Part shown: in pieces, positions 28,424-38,663 of the stretch | Layout of the letters: the number at the start of each line of letters is the position of its first letter | Position numbering within the stretch: the stretch's first letter is position 1 | Source of the DNA: an uncultured Tolumonas sp. | GTDB lineage: Bacteria > Pseudomonadota > Gammaproteobacteria > Enterobacterales > Aeromonadaceae | DNA length: 64,000 bases | Reading direction: 5' to 3' | Assembly (NCBI RefSeq): GCF_963676665.1 | Contig: NZ_OY781378.1 | Coordinates: 186,001-250,000 of the forward strand | Program-made: the position numbers and the translations under genes | The notes under the pieces: model-generated | Told to the model about the DNA's origin: nothing | Seen by the model: only the letters and a program-made list of their open reading frames with translations | Database searches by the model: none

Positions 28424-29072
28424 TTTCCATCCTGATAATGCTCTGCTGGCTGCTTATGCCGCCGATACGTTGCCACTCAGTATGACGTTGGCCGTGGCGA
28501 TCCATGTGGAATTCTGCCCAACTTGTGCCCGTCGTGTCGCCGATCTGGAGCGTCAGCTCGCGGAAAGTGTGTTGATTGCCGATAGGGTGTTGCCTGAGGA
28601 AGAACACCTATTCGACGACATGCTGTCGTATATTCTGGAACAACCGTCGATAACTGTGCCGGTGCAGGCAGAAGAGCCTAAGATCGAGATCCAGGGACAG
28701 ACATTCTGGTTACCCCGCGCATTACGCCATATCAGCCGTCAGAATTGGCAACAGATGGGAAATATTGGCCGTAGCCGCTTATTATTAGATGATCAATCCA
28801 GCGGTCGAGCCAGTTTGATGTATTTGTCTGCCGGTGCTGCGGTACCACAACATACCCACCGTGGTATTGAATTAACGCTACCGCTAACCGGTGTGTTCCG
28901 CGATGAGTTGGGTGAGTATATCCCCGGTGATTTTGTGTTGCGGGACGCTAAAGTGGCCCATCAACCGCAATCGCGGGATGGTTGTCTCTGTTTTGCTTTG
29001 CTGGATGCGCCGGTGCAATTTACGCAAGGCTTGCCGCGATTATTGAACGGCTTTGGTGATTTATTGTATTAA
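28416..29072 (+). CDS. chrR: ChrR-type zinc-binding anti-sigma factor with cupin domain
   Basis: A 218-residue protein whose ATG (28416) lies inside the sigma gene end (ATGATTAA overlap), a sign of translational coupling. The zinc anti-sigma module has ligands His5, His30, Cys34 and Cys37 (HVEFCPTC), the same spacing as H6/H31/C35/C38 of Rhodobacter ChrR. A C-terminal cupin domain from ~110 carries HTHRGIELTLPLTGVF and GDFVLRDAKVAHQP, with the His/Glu set that binds a second metal in ChrR. The module binds and inhibits the sigma factor until an oxidative signal (singlet oxygen or organic hydroperoxide in known cases) releases it. Confidence 0.9.
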   Translation: MINFHPDNALLAAYAADTLPLSMTLAVAIHVEFCPTCARRVADLERQLAESVLIADRVLPEEEHLFDDMLSYILEQPSITVPVQAEEPKIEIQGQTFWLPRALRHISRQNWQQMGNIGRSRLLLDDQSSGRASLMYLSAGAAVPQHTHRGIELTLPLTGVFRDELGEYIPGDFVLRDAKVAHQPQSRDGCLCFALLDAPVQFTQGLPRLLNGFGDLLY

Positions 29073-29167
29073 GCGCGCTTCAGCTGTCGATCATTGCTGG
29101 CAAAGCAGATAAAATCAGAGGTTCTGCCGTTCATTGACAGTAATTTATTCTTCAGAAGGAGCGTGTT

Positions 29168-30052
29168 ATGGCATTAGTTACCGTTGCAGCCACTCAGATG
29201 GCCTGTTCCTGGGATATTGAGGGCAACGTCGCCCGGGCTGAAAAGCTGGTACGTGACGCAGCGGCGAAGGGTGCACAAATCATCCTGATCCAAGAGCTGT
29301 TCCAGACACCTTACTTCTGCATTGACCAAAGCCCGGAACATTTCGATCTGGCGCAAACGCTGGAAGATAGCCCACTGATCAAACATTTCTCTGCACTGGC
29401 AAAAGAGCTGGATGTGGTGCTGCCGCTGTCGTTTTTTGAGCGAGCTGGTAATGCGCATTACAACTCGCTGGTCATGATTGATGCCGATGGTGAAGTGCTG
29501 GATGTGTATCGTAAAACCCACATCCCAAATGGCCCGGCTTATCAGGAAAAACAATTCTTCACTCCGGGTGATACCGGTTTTGTCGTGTGGGAAACCAAAT
29601 ACGCCAATGTCGGCGTTGGCATCTGCTGGGATCAATGGTTCCCGGAAACAGCACGCAGCTTGGCGTTGTTGGGTGCGGATGTGATTTTCTTCCCGACCGC
29701 GATTGGTTCTGAACCGGCTTATCCAGAAATCGACTCGCAGCCACATTGGACCCGCGTACAGCAAGGTCATGCTGCTGCCAATATTATTCCAGTGATCGCT
29801 TCTAATCGTGTCGGCACCGAAAAGAGCAAATTTGTGGAAGGCTTAGAAATGACCTTCTACGGTTCTTCTTTTATCGCCGATCAGACTGGTGCATTGGTGC
29901 AGCAGGCAGATAAGACCAGCGAATGCGTGCTGGTGCATACCTTTGATCTGGAAGCGATCCGCAAACAGCGTATCAGCTGGGGTCTGTTCCGTGATCGCCG
30001 CCCAGCGATGTACGGCACCATTATGACTTCCGATGGCGAAACTTCTTGGTAA
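29168..30052 (+). CDS. aguB: N-carbamoylputrescine amidase
   Basis: A 294-residue nitrilase-superfamily hydrolase converting N-carbamoylputrescine to putrescine, CO2 and ammonia. The catalytic triad is visible: Glu43 (IQELFQTPYFC), Lys116 (YRKTHIP) and Cys153 (GICWDQWFPE). The start is preceded by GAAGGAG. AguA, the enzyme making its substrate, is encoded 48 bases downstream, giving a two-step agmatine-to-putrescine pathway. I saw no speA (arginine decarboxylase) in the window. Confidence 0.96.
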   Translation: MALVTVAATQMACSWDIEGNVARAEKLVRDAAAKGAQIILIQELFQTPYFCIDQSPEHFDLAQTLEDSPLIKHFSALAKELDVVLPLSFFERAGNAHYNSLVMIDADGEVLDVYRKTHIPNGPAYQEKQFFTPGDTGFVVWETKYANVGVGICWDQWFPETARSLALLGADVIFFPTAIGSEPAYPEIDSQPHWTRVQQGHAAANIIPVIASNRVGTEKSKFVEGLEMTFYGSSFIADQTGALVQQADKTSECVLVHTFDLEAIRKQRISWGLFRDRRPAMYGTIMTSDGETSW

Positions 30053-30100
30053 GTTTTTCCTGCCCATCTCTTTCCTGACAGTAATCAAGGACATCAGGAT

Positions 30101-31192
30101 ATGACAATTAAGACAGTAACCGGCCTGCCAAAGCAGGACGGTTTTTTTATGCCTGCTGAGTGGGCACCGCAACAAGCGGTATGGATGATCTGGCCGTTTC
30201 GCCCCGATAACTGGCGTGAAGCAGGCAAATTCGCGCAAGCCACGTTCGCCCAAGTGGCAGAAGCGATTGCAGGGGCAACCCCTGTGTATATGGCGGTGCC
30301 AGAGCAATTTATGGCGCAGGCCAAAGCCATCATGCCTGCGGCCGTCACGTTAGTGCCGATGAACAGCGATGACTGCTGGGCGCGTGACACTGGCCCGACC
30401 GTGGTGATTAATGGTAACGGCGAATGTCGTGGTGTGGATTGGGGCTTTAACGCCTGGGGCGGCCATCATGGCGGCCTGTATTTCCCGTGGGATCAAGATG
30501 AGCTGGTGGCGCGTCAAATGCTGGAAGTGCATGGCTTTGATCGTTATGTCGCCCCCTTGATTCTAGAAGGTGGCTCGATCCATGTGGATGGCGAAGGCAC
30601 TTGCATGACTACGGCAGAATGCCTGCTGAACAAAAACCGTAATCCTCATCTTTCCAAAGCACAGATCGAAGATTATCTGCGTGATTATTTGAACGTGACT
30701 CATTTCATCTGGTTGGAAGAGGGCGTGTATATGGATGAGACCGACGGTCACATCGATAATATGTGCTGTTTTGCCCGCCCGGGTGAAGTGATTTTGCATT
30801 GGACCGATGATGAAACTGATCCGCAATATGCGCGCTCACAAGCGGCGTTTAAGGTGCTGTCAGACGCGGTAGATGCCAAAGGCCGTAAGCTGAAAATCTG
30901 GAAACTGCCACAACCGGGTCCGCTGTATTGCACCGAAGAAGAGTCAGCCGGTGTGGTTGATGGTTCTGGTGTACCGCGTGATGCGGGCGGTCGTCTGGCG
31001 GGTTCGTATGTGAATTTTCTGATCACTAACGATCGCATCGTCTATCCGTTACTCGATCCAAAAATGGATGATGAAGCGAAAGTTATTTTGCAGCAGATTT
31101 TCCCTGAGCATACCGTTGTTGGTGTGCCGGCGCGTGAAATATTGCTCGGTGGCGGTAACATTCACTGCATCACGCAGCAAATTCCCCGCTGA
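30101..31192 (+). CDS. aguA: Agmatine deiminase
   Basis: A 363-residue guanidino-group deiminase of the pentein fold, turning agmatine into N-carbamoylputrescine and ammonia. Family motifs are [16 protein letters not shown] at the start, [41 protein letters not shown] and the catalytic Cys356 in [11 protein letters not shown] near the end. It follows aguB on the same strand. Its end faces the end of the large GGDEF/EAL gene, with an imperfect hairpin spanning the junction (31215-31241). Confidence 0.96.
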   Translation: MTIKTVTGLPKQDGFFMPAEWAPQQAVWMIWPFRPDNWREAGKFAQATFAQVAEAIAGATPVYMAVPEQFMAQAKAIMPAAVTLVPMNSDDCWARDTGPTVVINGNGECRGVDWGFNAWGGHHGGLYFPWDQDELVARQMLEVHGFDRYVAPLILEGGSIHVDGEGTCMTTAECLLNKNRNPHLSKAQIEDYLRDYLNVTHFIWLEEGVYMDETDGHIDNMCCFARPGEVILHWTDDETDPQYARSQAAFKVLSDAVDAKGRKLKIWKLPQPGPLYCTEEESAGVVDGSGVPRDAGGRLAGSYVNFLITNDRIVYPLLDPKMDDEAKVILQQIFPEHTVVGVPAREILLGGGNIHCITQQIPR

Positions 31193-31214
31193 TATCTCTG
31201 TTATTAATAGTGAA

Positions 31215-31241
31215 AACAGCCGGTAAATTATACTGGCTGTT
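31215..31241. terminator. Possible terminator hairpin between aguA and the GGDEF/EAL gene
   Basis: AACAGCC-G-GTA (31215-31225) pairs with TAC-T-GGCTGTT (31231-31241), with one mismatch and a 5-base loop. It spans the last codons of the minus-strand gene, and read on that strand is followed by TTTT. The T tract is short, so the call is tentative. Confidence 0.4.
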
Positions 31242-34200
31242 GCTCACGCAATAACTGCTCAAATTGTGCCGCCGGGATTGGTGGGCTCATCAGATAACCT
31301 TGATAACAATCGCAACCCTGACTTTTCAGGAAGATCAGTTGTTCTTCGGTTTCCACTCCTTCCGCCATTACTTTTAAGCGTAATGTATGCGCCATGGCTA
31401 CGATGGTAGCGGCAATTTCCATATCATCTTTCTTATGCGGAATGTCATCGACAAAACTCTTGTCGATCTTCAGCACATCCAGCGGGAAACGTTTCAGATA
31501 AGCGAGTGATGAATAACCGGTACCGAAGTCATCAATGGCTAATCGCACGCCCAGTTGTCGCAATTGGTTAAGGATTTCAGCAACTTCTGATTCATGTGTC
31601 ATCAAGGCACTTTCGGTGAGTTCGAGTTCCAGATGGGCAGCTGGGAAGCCTGTTTCATCCAGTGCACTCGTGACCGATTCCAGTATGTTGCTATAACGGA
31701 ATTGAACCGGTGAAATATTAACCGCTAGATTGATCGCCGGCAGTCCTTTTTGTAGCCATTCATTTCCTTGGCGACATGTTTCAAACAGTACCCATTCACC
31801 CAGTTGTTTGATTAATCCTGTTTCTTCGGCGACCGGAATAAAATTAATGGGTGCGATCAAACCACGATTCGGATCTTGCCAGCGAACCAATGCTTCCGCG
31901 CCAATGATTCGATTACTGGCAATATCCATTTGTGGTTGGAAGTAGACGCGCAGTTCATTGAGCTCAATCGCCCGGCGCAAGCGTACTTCCAGATCGAGAC
32001 GTCGTTCTGCCGCTTGGGTTAATTCATCGGAGAAATACCGGAAACAACTGCGGCCATTAGCTTTAGCCCGATACATGGCTGCATCGGCTTGCTGCAGCAA
32101 ATCTTCCGGCGTATCACCATGTTCGGGATACAGGCTGATGCCAATACTGGCACCGATGATGACATCCCGGCCATTCGGTAAATGGAAGGGAACCGTCAAC
32201 AATTTCAGGATATCTTCTGCCATATGATCAATGGCACTGATGTCTGGGTTGCCTTCCACCAGTACCGTAAATTCATCGCCACCTAAGCGACAAATGGTGT
32301 CGGAAACACGAATACGTTTGCGTAACCGTACTGCTACTTCTTGTAATAAGACATCGCCAATTTGATGACCAAAACTGTCATTTACATCTTTAAAACGATC
32401 CAGATCGAGCATGATTAACGCGACACGTTGTTGGCGTCGGTCAGCCAAGGCGATAGCGTGTGCGAGGTTGATCGCTAGCAGAGAACGATTCGGCAGTTGT
32501 GTCAGTGGATCATGACGAGCCAGATGTTCGAGCTGGGCCTCCGAGTCTTTCAGTTGACGAATATCCGTGTAGACACTGACATAGTGCGTTAGCTGGTGTT
32601 TATTGTCATGCACACTGCTAATACTGCCGATGAGCGGAATTAACTCACCGTCTTTTCGACGATTCCAGATTTCACCGCGCCAGTAACCGGAGGTTTCTAT
32701 GGCATGCCACATCATTTGGTAAAACTCAGTCGAGTGTTGGCCGGATTTGAATATGGCCGGTGTTTTATGCAGTAACTCTTGTTCGCTATAACCAAAGAGT
32801 TCTGTTAACGCTGGGTTTACGCGCAGAATATGGGCTTGCGTGTCGGTGATCATGATTCCTTCACGGGTATGGTCAAATACGGTGGCTGATTGACGCAATA
32901 TTTCTTCATTGTTTTTTTGTGACGTGATATCAGTCAGGCTGCCGATATAACCGATGGTTTCGCCTTGGTCATTTTTTTCTGGAGATGCATTGATCACCAA
33001 CCAAGTGCAGGGATCATCGCCATGACACACTCGGCATTCCATTTCTCCAGTAATGCCATTTAATAATGCCGGCAGCCAATGTTGTAATAATTGCAGCCGA
33101 TCTTCTGCTATCAGCGCGTCCAGCCAATGTGACAGGTCGTTGGATGAGCATCGTAACAACGAGGTACCGAATTCATTCAGATAGCGTAATTTACCGGCTA
33201 AATTTAAGCGGAATATACCCACTGGTACGAAGGTGGCGAGGGTATGAAACAAGCCTTCACTTTTTTTCAGTTCCTCTTCTGCCATTTTTCTTGCGGTGAT
33301 ATCGCTGGCCATACTCAGCAATAGTAATTCGCCATTTTCATTTTGACCCAGTGGCGCAGATTGCATATCCCAGTAACGCTGGCTGCCATCTTTACAGTGG
33401 ATGAGGTATTCGCCGTTATGAACCGGCGCGGTGATCCGATGTCCATTCTCAGAAATAAGATTTGGATTATCCGGTTGTAATGGGATCGCCACTTTCAGCC
33501 ATTCACTACGTGATGGCACATCCGTGAGGTCATAACCACTGAGCTCAGTCCAGCGACTATTTAGCGTTAGCCCGGTACCCGATTCGGTATAAATCACCGT
33601 CGGGCTGGGTGAGTTCATAATGGCAGAACGGAAGCGTTGTTCACTTTCTTGTAACTGCTGTTCTCGGTTGAGATTATCCAGAGCAAAAGAGACATCTAAG
33701 GCCATTTCGTTGATTGTCGCCTGAGTTTCTGCATCAAAGAAATCAACGGTATTGGAATACAAACTGAGTACACCAGAAATTTCATTTTTTTCGCGAATAA
33801 TAAAATATCCGGCAGAAGCGATACCCGCTTTTTGTGCTATTTCATGAAATGGCTCAGTACTTGGCTCATGCTGATAGTCATTAAAGATCAGATCTTTCTG
33901 ACTCATTAAAGCCTGCATTGCGCCAGTGTGAGTCAGTAGTTCCGGTCGTAGTTTTTTGTGTTCTGTTATCCAGCTACTGAAGCCGTTATCGTCACCAAAG
34001 GAATGCAGTAAATCAATATCGTTTATATCTTTGTCATATTTACCAATAAAGGCGAGCAACAAACCACCATGTTCTACCGCGATTTGGCAAATCTGCTTAA
34101 ATAACTCCTTCCTATCCTGGCAATGCACAATTGCTTGGTTAGTTTGGGATAGCATCTCGTAGAGGTTTTTCTGATGCTTCAGTTGCTGCTCACTGGCTTT

Positions 34201-35811
34201 ACGCTGCGATATATCTTCAATCACTGAAATGATAAAAGAGATGCTACGGTTTTGTGCTCTGACACAGCGAGTATCGACATTAACGAAGATTAACTGACCA
34301 TCTTTTCGACGTAATTGTTTTTCGCAAAGATAACCATCTGAAAAGTCCAATTCCATCTGGCGCATCGCTTCAGCATCGGCAGCTCGGTATTCTTCTGTTG
34401 TCAGCGTCATTAACGTCTGTTCGGCCATTTCACTTTGGCTGTAGCCGAGTAAATCAGCCAGTTGATCATTAAAGCGGATCCAACGTCCAGTCTGTGTATG
34501 CGTGATGGCCATACCAAACAGTGGTAATTCAAAAAAATGTCGTAACAGACGATCTTTTTCGCTGGTCTGACGCTGGATCTCTAACTGATTTGTGTACTGC
34601 TGCTGCCGCCATAACAGACTAACCACAAAAATCACGATTAGTCCGGCAAAGAAAACCACTAGCGTGATCCAATAAACCAAGGCATAGAGAGGGGCATAAA
34701 TTTCCGCTTGATCTTGTTGTACGAATAAATGCCAGCCGGAATATTTCACCGGAATATAGCTGGCGATCACGTTGTTTCCGAAAATATCCTGACCTTCATA
34801 TGAGCCTGATTCATCTGATATTGCTAGTTTTAATACCGATGCGGTGTTTTCGTCATAGCGCCGGTCGGTGGCGTATGTATGTGTGACATCGTTCGCGGGT
34901 ATTTGAATAAAGGCAAGTCGATCATCATGTGGTTGTAATAAATAGGTTTTTCCGGTAGCAGTTGCCCCATTCCAGCTTTGCAGTTGTGGTAATAAGGTGG
35001 TCTGCAAATCTTGCGTCATAATCAGTGTGCCAACTGTCTTATTAAGACGCATATCAATCAGTGGGACATGGATATCAACATATAAGTGGTTATTCTCATC
35101 CCAATACCAGCTGATCTGAATGACGTCATCGCCAGTTAAAAGACCGTGGGCATCAAGTTTGCCGTGGGAATGTGTATCAACGATAGTTTTATGCACGGGC
35201 AGATGACCATAGATCAGGCGCGGCGCATTTTTAGCATCCAGTATTGTGAGCGATTGATACTCTTTATTTTGTTGTAGTTGTTGTAACGGCTTCTGAATTG
35301 CATCGGTTTCTTCACTGCCGCCATAACTAATTAGAGCAACCGCTTGTGCAAACGACTGATTGTTTTGCATCAGTAAGCCGTCAGAAATTCGCTCCTTTAG
35401 CCACGTTTCAATTTGTTCGGTTTTCACTTTAGCCAAAGCAGTTAAATCACTGTGGCTGTCTTGTTTTATCTGATGACCATGAATGCTGTAAAGCAGAGTA
35501 GGGATCAATGGCATCAGTAAGATCTGAAAAGCAAATAACCAATACAGACGATGAGAAGATGTCGATATTTTTTCTTTTTTGAGTTCAGTACGAGATTTTA
35601 GGTCTAGCAGTAAATAGAGTAAAAAACTGGTTAGCGCAACGAATAGGAAACCTTTACCCATAGAGAGTAATTTCAGCCATTCTCGATCTTCAATCAACCA
35701 GCTCAGTAGGTTATCTGATGCGGCGATCCATATTGCGGCAAACAATGCGTAATACAATACGATGCTTGCGGAAGAGAGAGCCTGCGATTTTTTGTTCCGA
35801 CTATTTCCCAT
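31228..35811 (-). CDS. Multi-sensor membrane protein with PAS/GAF, GGDEF and EAL domains
   Basis: A 1527-residue bifunctional c-di-GMP enzyme candidate. Three hydrophobic segments lie within ~17-110. A periplasmic sensor region (~115-365) looks Cache-like (IQISWYWDENNHLYVDIHVPL, GTLIMTQDLQT) and is followed by a membrane helix near 375-400. The cytoplasmic part has a PAS (~420-530), a GAF (~560-710), then three further PAS domains up to ~1090 (FRSAIMNSPSPTVIY; FHTLATFVPVGIFRL; VFDHTREGIMITD). The GGDEF domain has intact GGDEF near 1177, with an RVSD inhibitory site five residues before it. The EAL domain (~1285-1520) keeps EALVRW, ELTESALM, DDFGTGYSSL and AEGVE. Both activities look possible. 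It stands alone as a transcription unit. Confidence 0.92.
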   Translation of the reverse strand: MGNSRNKKSQALSSASIVLYYALFAAIWIAASDNLLSWLIEDREWLKLLSMGKGFLFVALTSFLLYLLLDLKSRTELKKEKISTSSHRLYWLFAFQILLMPLIPTLLYSIHGHQIKQDSHSDLTALAKVKTEQIETWLKERISDGLLMQNNQSFAQAVALISYGGSEETDAIQKPLQQLQQNKEYQSLTILDAKNAPRLIYGHLPVHKTIVDTHSHGKLDAHGLLTGDDVIQISWYWDENNHLYVDIHVPLIDMRLNKTVGTLIMTQDLQTTLLPQLQSWNGATATGKTYLLQPHDDRLAFIQIPANDVTHTYATDRRYDENTASVLKLAISDESGSYEGQDIFGNNVIASYIPVKYSGWHLFVQQDQAEIYAPLYALVYWITLVVFFAGLIVIFVVSLLWRQQQYTNQLEIQRQTSEKDRLLRHFFELPLFGMAITHTQTGRWIRFNDQLADLLGYSQSEMAEQTLMTLTTEEYRAADAEAMRQMELDFSDGYLCEKQLRRKDGQLIFVNVDTRCVRAQNRSISFIISVIEDISQRKASEQQLKHQKNLYEMLSQTNQAIVHCQDRKELFKQICQIAVEHGGLLLAFIGKYDKDINDIDLLHSFGDDNGFSSWITEHKKLRPELLTHTGAMQALMSQKDLIFNDYQHEPSTEPFHEIAQKAGIASAGYFIIREKNEISGVLSLYSNTVDFFDAETQATINEMALDVSFALDNLNREQQLQESEQRFRSAIMNSPSPTVIYTESGTGLTLNSRWTELSGYDLTDVPSRSEWLKVAIPLQPDNPNLISENGHRITAPVHNGEYLIHCKDGSQRYWDMQSAPLGQNENGELLLLSMASDITARKMAEEELKKSEGLFHTLATFVPVGIFRLNLAGKLRYLNEFGTSLLRCSSNDLSHWLDALIAEDRLQLLQHWLPALLNGITGEMECRVCHGDDPCTWLVINASPEKNDQGETIGYIGSLTDITSQKNNEEILRQSATVFDHTREGIMITDTQAHILRVNPALTELFGYSEQELLHKTPAIFKSGQHSTEFYQMMWHAIETSGYWRGEIWNRRKDGELIPLIGSISSVHDNKHQLTHYVSVYTDIRQLKDSEAQLEHLARHDPLTQLPNRSLLAINLAHAIALADRRQQRVALIMLDLDRFKDVNDSFGHQIGDVLLQEVAVRLRKRIRVSDTICRLGGDEFTVLVEGNPDISAIDHMAEDILKLLTVPFHLPNGRDVIIGASIGISLYPEHGDTPEDLLQQADAAMYRAKANGRSCFRYFSDELTQAAERRLDLEVRLRRAIELNELRVYFQPQMDIASNRIIGAEALVRWQDPNRGLIAPINFIPVAEETGLIKQLGEWVLFETCRQGNEWLQKGLPAINLAVNISPVQFRYSNILESVTSALDETGFPAAHLELELTESALMTHESEVAEILNQLRQLGVRLAIDDFGTGYSSLAYLKRFPLDVLKIDKSFVDDIPHKKDDMEIAATIVAMAHTLRLKVMAEGVETEEQLIFLKSQGCDCYQGYLMSPPIPAAQFEQLLREQQPV

Positions 35812-35912
35812 TCGTCTAGTTCAGCATCCTGTCTGTACATTATTCCCAATCTATTCCATCAGTATTAATGTAATCAGAATGCATAGCAAATAGTCAAATT
35901 GGGATTAGCGAT

Positions 35913-38114
35913 TTATCCCGCGATATCGAGTGGATCGACATCTAAATGCCAACGTAATGAATGAGACATCGTTAAATTATCAATTGCGGGCAACAGTTGT
36001 TGCAGATAGTGCTGTAAGTGTATTCGTAGCGGGCATTGCAGCATTAACAGCATCCGATAACGCCCGGCCCGACGTTCCATTACCGGGCTGACTGGCCCCA
36101 GCAATTGCAGATCCGGGGCACCATAGTGATGGCATATTTGTGCTGCTTGCTGCATGAACTGTTCAAGTGGCTCTCGGTTTGGGCAATCACCACGTAACAC
36201 GGCTTGGTAGCTGAACGGCGGTAGCCCCAAGGCTTGGCGTTCTTGTAAACAAGTACGTGCGAAATGGTGATAACCATTATTCAGTAAGTCTTGCAGTAAG
36301 GCATGTTCCGGATGGTGACTTTGTAGTACCACCATGCCGGGCTTGCTAGCGCGTCCGGCCCGACCTGCGACCTGAACACAAAGCTGGGCTAATCGCTCTG
36401 TTGCCCTGAAATCTGCCGCAAACAATGCGCCATCGACATCTAAGATCCCCACTAAGGTGACATCGGGGAAGTGATGGCCCTTCGCCAGCATTTGGGTACC
36501 CAGCAGGATCTGATATTCCTGCCGGCGGATGGCGTTGAGGTGCGCTTCCAACTCACCTTTACGTCGCGTGTTATCCCGATCAATGCGAATAGTTTTATAG
36601 GCAGGAAAACGTTGTTCTAAAAATTGCGCCAGCTGTTCGGTGCCGACGCCAGAGCTAACCAGATTCTGGCTGTTACATTCCGGGCATTGATGCGGCACCG
36701 GGCGAATATGATCACAGTGATGACAATGCAGTTTTTTATCTTGCTGATGCCAGGTGTAAAACGCATCACAGTGCGGGCATGCCGCCACCCAGCCACAATC
36801 GTGACAAAGGAGTGCAGGGGCATAACCACGGCGATTTAAAAACAACATAACCTGATTACCGGCGGCCAGTTGTTCATCCATCAGTTGCAATAACTGAGGA
36901 GCGATACCTGCCTGCAGCGGCAGATGTTTAACATCCAGCAGATGGTGTTGTGCCGCTTGTGCACCACCGGCGCGTTGTGTCATTTGCAGATGATGGTAAC
37001 GCCCTTGTAGTGCGTTATGCAGTGTTTCTAACGATGGAGTAGCAGAACCCAGCACAATCGGGATCTGCTCACGCTGAGCGCGCATGATGGCTAAATCACG
37101 GCCATGATAACGAAAGCCTTCCTGCTGTTTAAAGGAACTGTCGTGTTCTTCATCCACAACAATCAAGCCAAGCTCTTTAAATGGCGTGAAAATGGCCGAG
37201 CGGGTGCCAATTAAAATAGCCGCTTCACCGGCCCGACAGGCCAGCCAGGTGTCCAAGCGTTCACGATCATTCATGCCGGAATGTAATGTCAAAATCGGCG
37301 CATGGAAACGACGACGAAAACGGCGTAATAACTGCGGGGTCAGCCCGATCTCTGGTACTAATACTAAAACCTGTTTGCCTTTCGCCAGCACGTCGCGGAT
37401 CAGCTGCAGATAAACTTCTGTTTTACCTGAGCCGGTAACGCCTTCCAGCAAAAAAGGGCGCTTATGGTCAGATTGCGTTATAGCGGCTAAAACGATGGCT
37501 TGTTCACTGTTGAGATAAGGTGCATCGTTTTCATGCAATAACAGATGATCAAGCCATTCGCGCGCCTGCAGATGCAGATCAAAGTGTGTAATCAAACCTT
37601 TATCGGCGAGTTGTTTTAAAACCGGTGTATCAATGCCTTGTTCGCGTAATTCAGCAGCAGGCAAGGGGCCATCTTGTAACAAACGAAGCGCTTGTTGCTG
37701 GCGTGGTGCTCGTTTCAGTGAAGTAACATCGATCTCGTTACTTGTATTCAACTGCCAACAAGGAATCATTTTACGTTCTGCGAGTTCACCTTGGCGCAGC
37801 AAAACGGGTAACGCGTGATGTAATACTTCACCCACCGGATGATGGTAATAATCGGCGGCCCAGAGCAGGAGTTTCCACAATGTAGGCGGAAACAAACTTA
37901 CTGCATCTAACTGACGCGAAAAGGGTTTCAGTTTTGTTACTGCCAGCTCACTGGTTGTTGGGTGTGCGGTAACAATACCAACTAATTGCTGGCGGCCAAA
38001 GGGCACCAATACCCGACACCCCACTGGCGGCAGTGGCTGTGATGCGAGATAGTCGAAGCGGCGATACAGCGGCACCGGCAGTGCGACCTGAATGAGCGTT
38101 AATAATTCAGACAC
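35913..38114 (-). CDS. priA: Primosomal protein N' (PriA helicase)
   Basis: A 733-residue 3'-5' DNA helicase that restarts stalled forks. It has an amino-terminal 3'-end DNA-binding domain (VALPVPLYRRFDYLA), Walker A GVTGSGKTEVYL, a DEEH box (VVDEEHDSSFKQQEG), and two zinc knuckles (CHDCGWVAACPHCD; CHHCDHIRPVPHQCPECNS). The helicase C-terminal half includes GTQMLAKGHHFPDVTLVGILDVD and QVAGRAGRA. Length equals that of E. coli PriA. It is transcribed divergently from rpmE, as in E. coli. Confidence 0.97.
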   Translation of the reverse strand: MSELLTLIQVALPVPLYRRFDYLASQPLPPVGCRVLVPFGRQQLVGIVTAHPTTSELAVTKLKPFSRQLDAVSLFPPTLWKLLLWAADYYHHPVGEVLHHALPVLLRQGELAERKMIPCWQLNTSNEIDVTSLKRAPRQQQALRLLQDGPLPAAELREQGIDTPVLKQLADKGLITHFDLHLQAREWLDHLLLHENDAPYLNSEQAIVLAAITQSDHKRPFLLEGVTGSGKTEVYLQLIRDVLAKGKQVLVLVPEIGLTPQLLRRFRRRFHAPILTLHSGMNDRERLDTWLACRAGEAAILIGTRSAIFTPFKELGLIVVDEEHDSSFKQQEGFRYHGRDLAIMRAQREQIPIVLGSATPSLETLHNALQGRYHHLQMTQRAGGAQAAQHHLLDVKHLPLQAGIAPQLLQLMDEQLAAGNQVMLFLNRRGYAPALLCHDCGWVAACPHCDAFYTWHQQDKKLHCHHCDHIRPVPHQCPECNSQNLVSSGVGTEQLAQFLEQRFPAYKTIRIDRDNTRRKGELEAHLNAIRRQEYQILLGTQMLAKGHHFPDVTLVGILDVDGALFAADFRATERLAQLCVQVAGRAGRASKPGMVVLQSHHPEHALLQDLLNNGYHHFARTCLQERQALGLPPFSYQAVLRGDCPNREPLEQFMQQAAQICHHYGAPDLQLLGPVSPVMERRAGRYRMLLMLQCPLRIHLQHYLQQLLPAIDNLTMSHSLRWHLDVDPLDIAG

Positions 38115-38256
38115 GGATAGTTGTTTTTTCTGCGCATATGCTTGCGGGGGTGGGGTCTATCCTATATCATTCTGACCCTTGAAAATATCCGTTTAATGTT
38201 TCGTGTGGTGTCTGGCTTCGGGTCAGATGGCGACACGGCCTGAATCAGAGGTTCCC

Positions 38257-38469
38257 ATGAAAGAAGGTATTCACCCAGATTACCACGAGATCACTGCTAA
38301 GTGTTCTTGCGGTCACACTTTTGTTACCCGTTCTACTGGTAAAGATCTGAACCTGGACGTATGTTCAGAGTGTCATCCTTTCTATACCGGTAAACAGAAA
38401 GTTCTGGACACTGGTGGTCGTATCGACCGCTTCAAAAAACGTTTCGCAGTACTGGGCGGCAAGAACTAA
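38257..38469 (+). CDS. rpmE: 50S ribosomal protein L31 (zinc form)
   Basis: A 70-residue ribosomal protein from ATG 38257 (behind CAGAGG), starting [19 protein letters not shown], the exact family opening. The four zinc cysteines of the C+ form are present (CSC and CSEC). The in-frame upstream extension to 38203 is not coding by homology. It ends at a strong hairpin. Confidence 0.97.
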   Translation: MKEGIHPDYHEITAKCSCGHTFVTRSTGKDLNLDVCSECHPFYTGKQKVLDTGGRIDRFKKRFAVLGGKN

Positions 38470-38496
38470 TCTTCCCCCATACGGTTACGTTTTAAG

Positions 38497-38530
38497 CAAT
38501 GCCAGCCTTCGAGCTGGCATTGTGCATTTT
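38497..38530 (+). terminator. Terminator after rpmE
   Basis: CAATGCCAGC (38497-38506) pairs perfectly with GCTGGCATTG (38513-38522) around a 6-base loop. The T tract that follows is short and interrupted. Confidence 0.75.
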
Positions 38531-38663
38531 GGAACCATAAAAATTTCCTGCAATAGACTCGATCAGCCCTTGTGATTGACGTATGTCAGACTATGATCAC
38601 AGAAAATTAATCCTTAACCGGTTATTCATCTGTTGTTTCATTGCCTCTTCTCAGGGAGTTCCT

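Noticed and set aside
29174-29770. 198-codon open frame on the minus strand opposite aguB
   Set aside because: Antisense shadow of a gene with a complete catalytic triad; no family signature.
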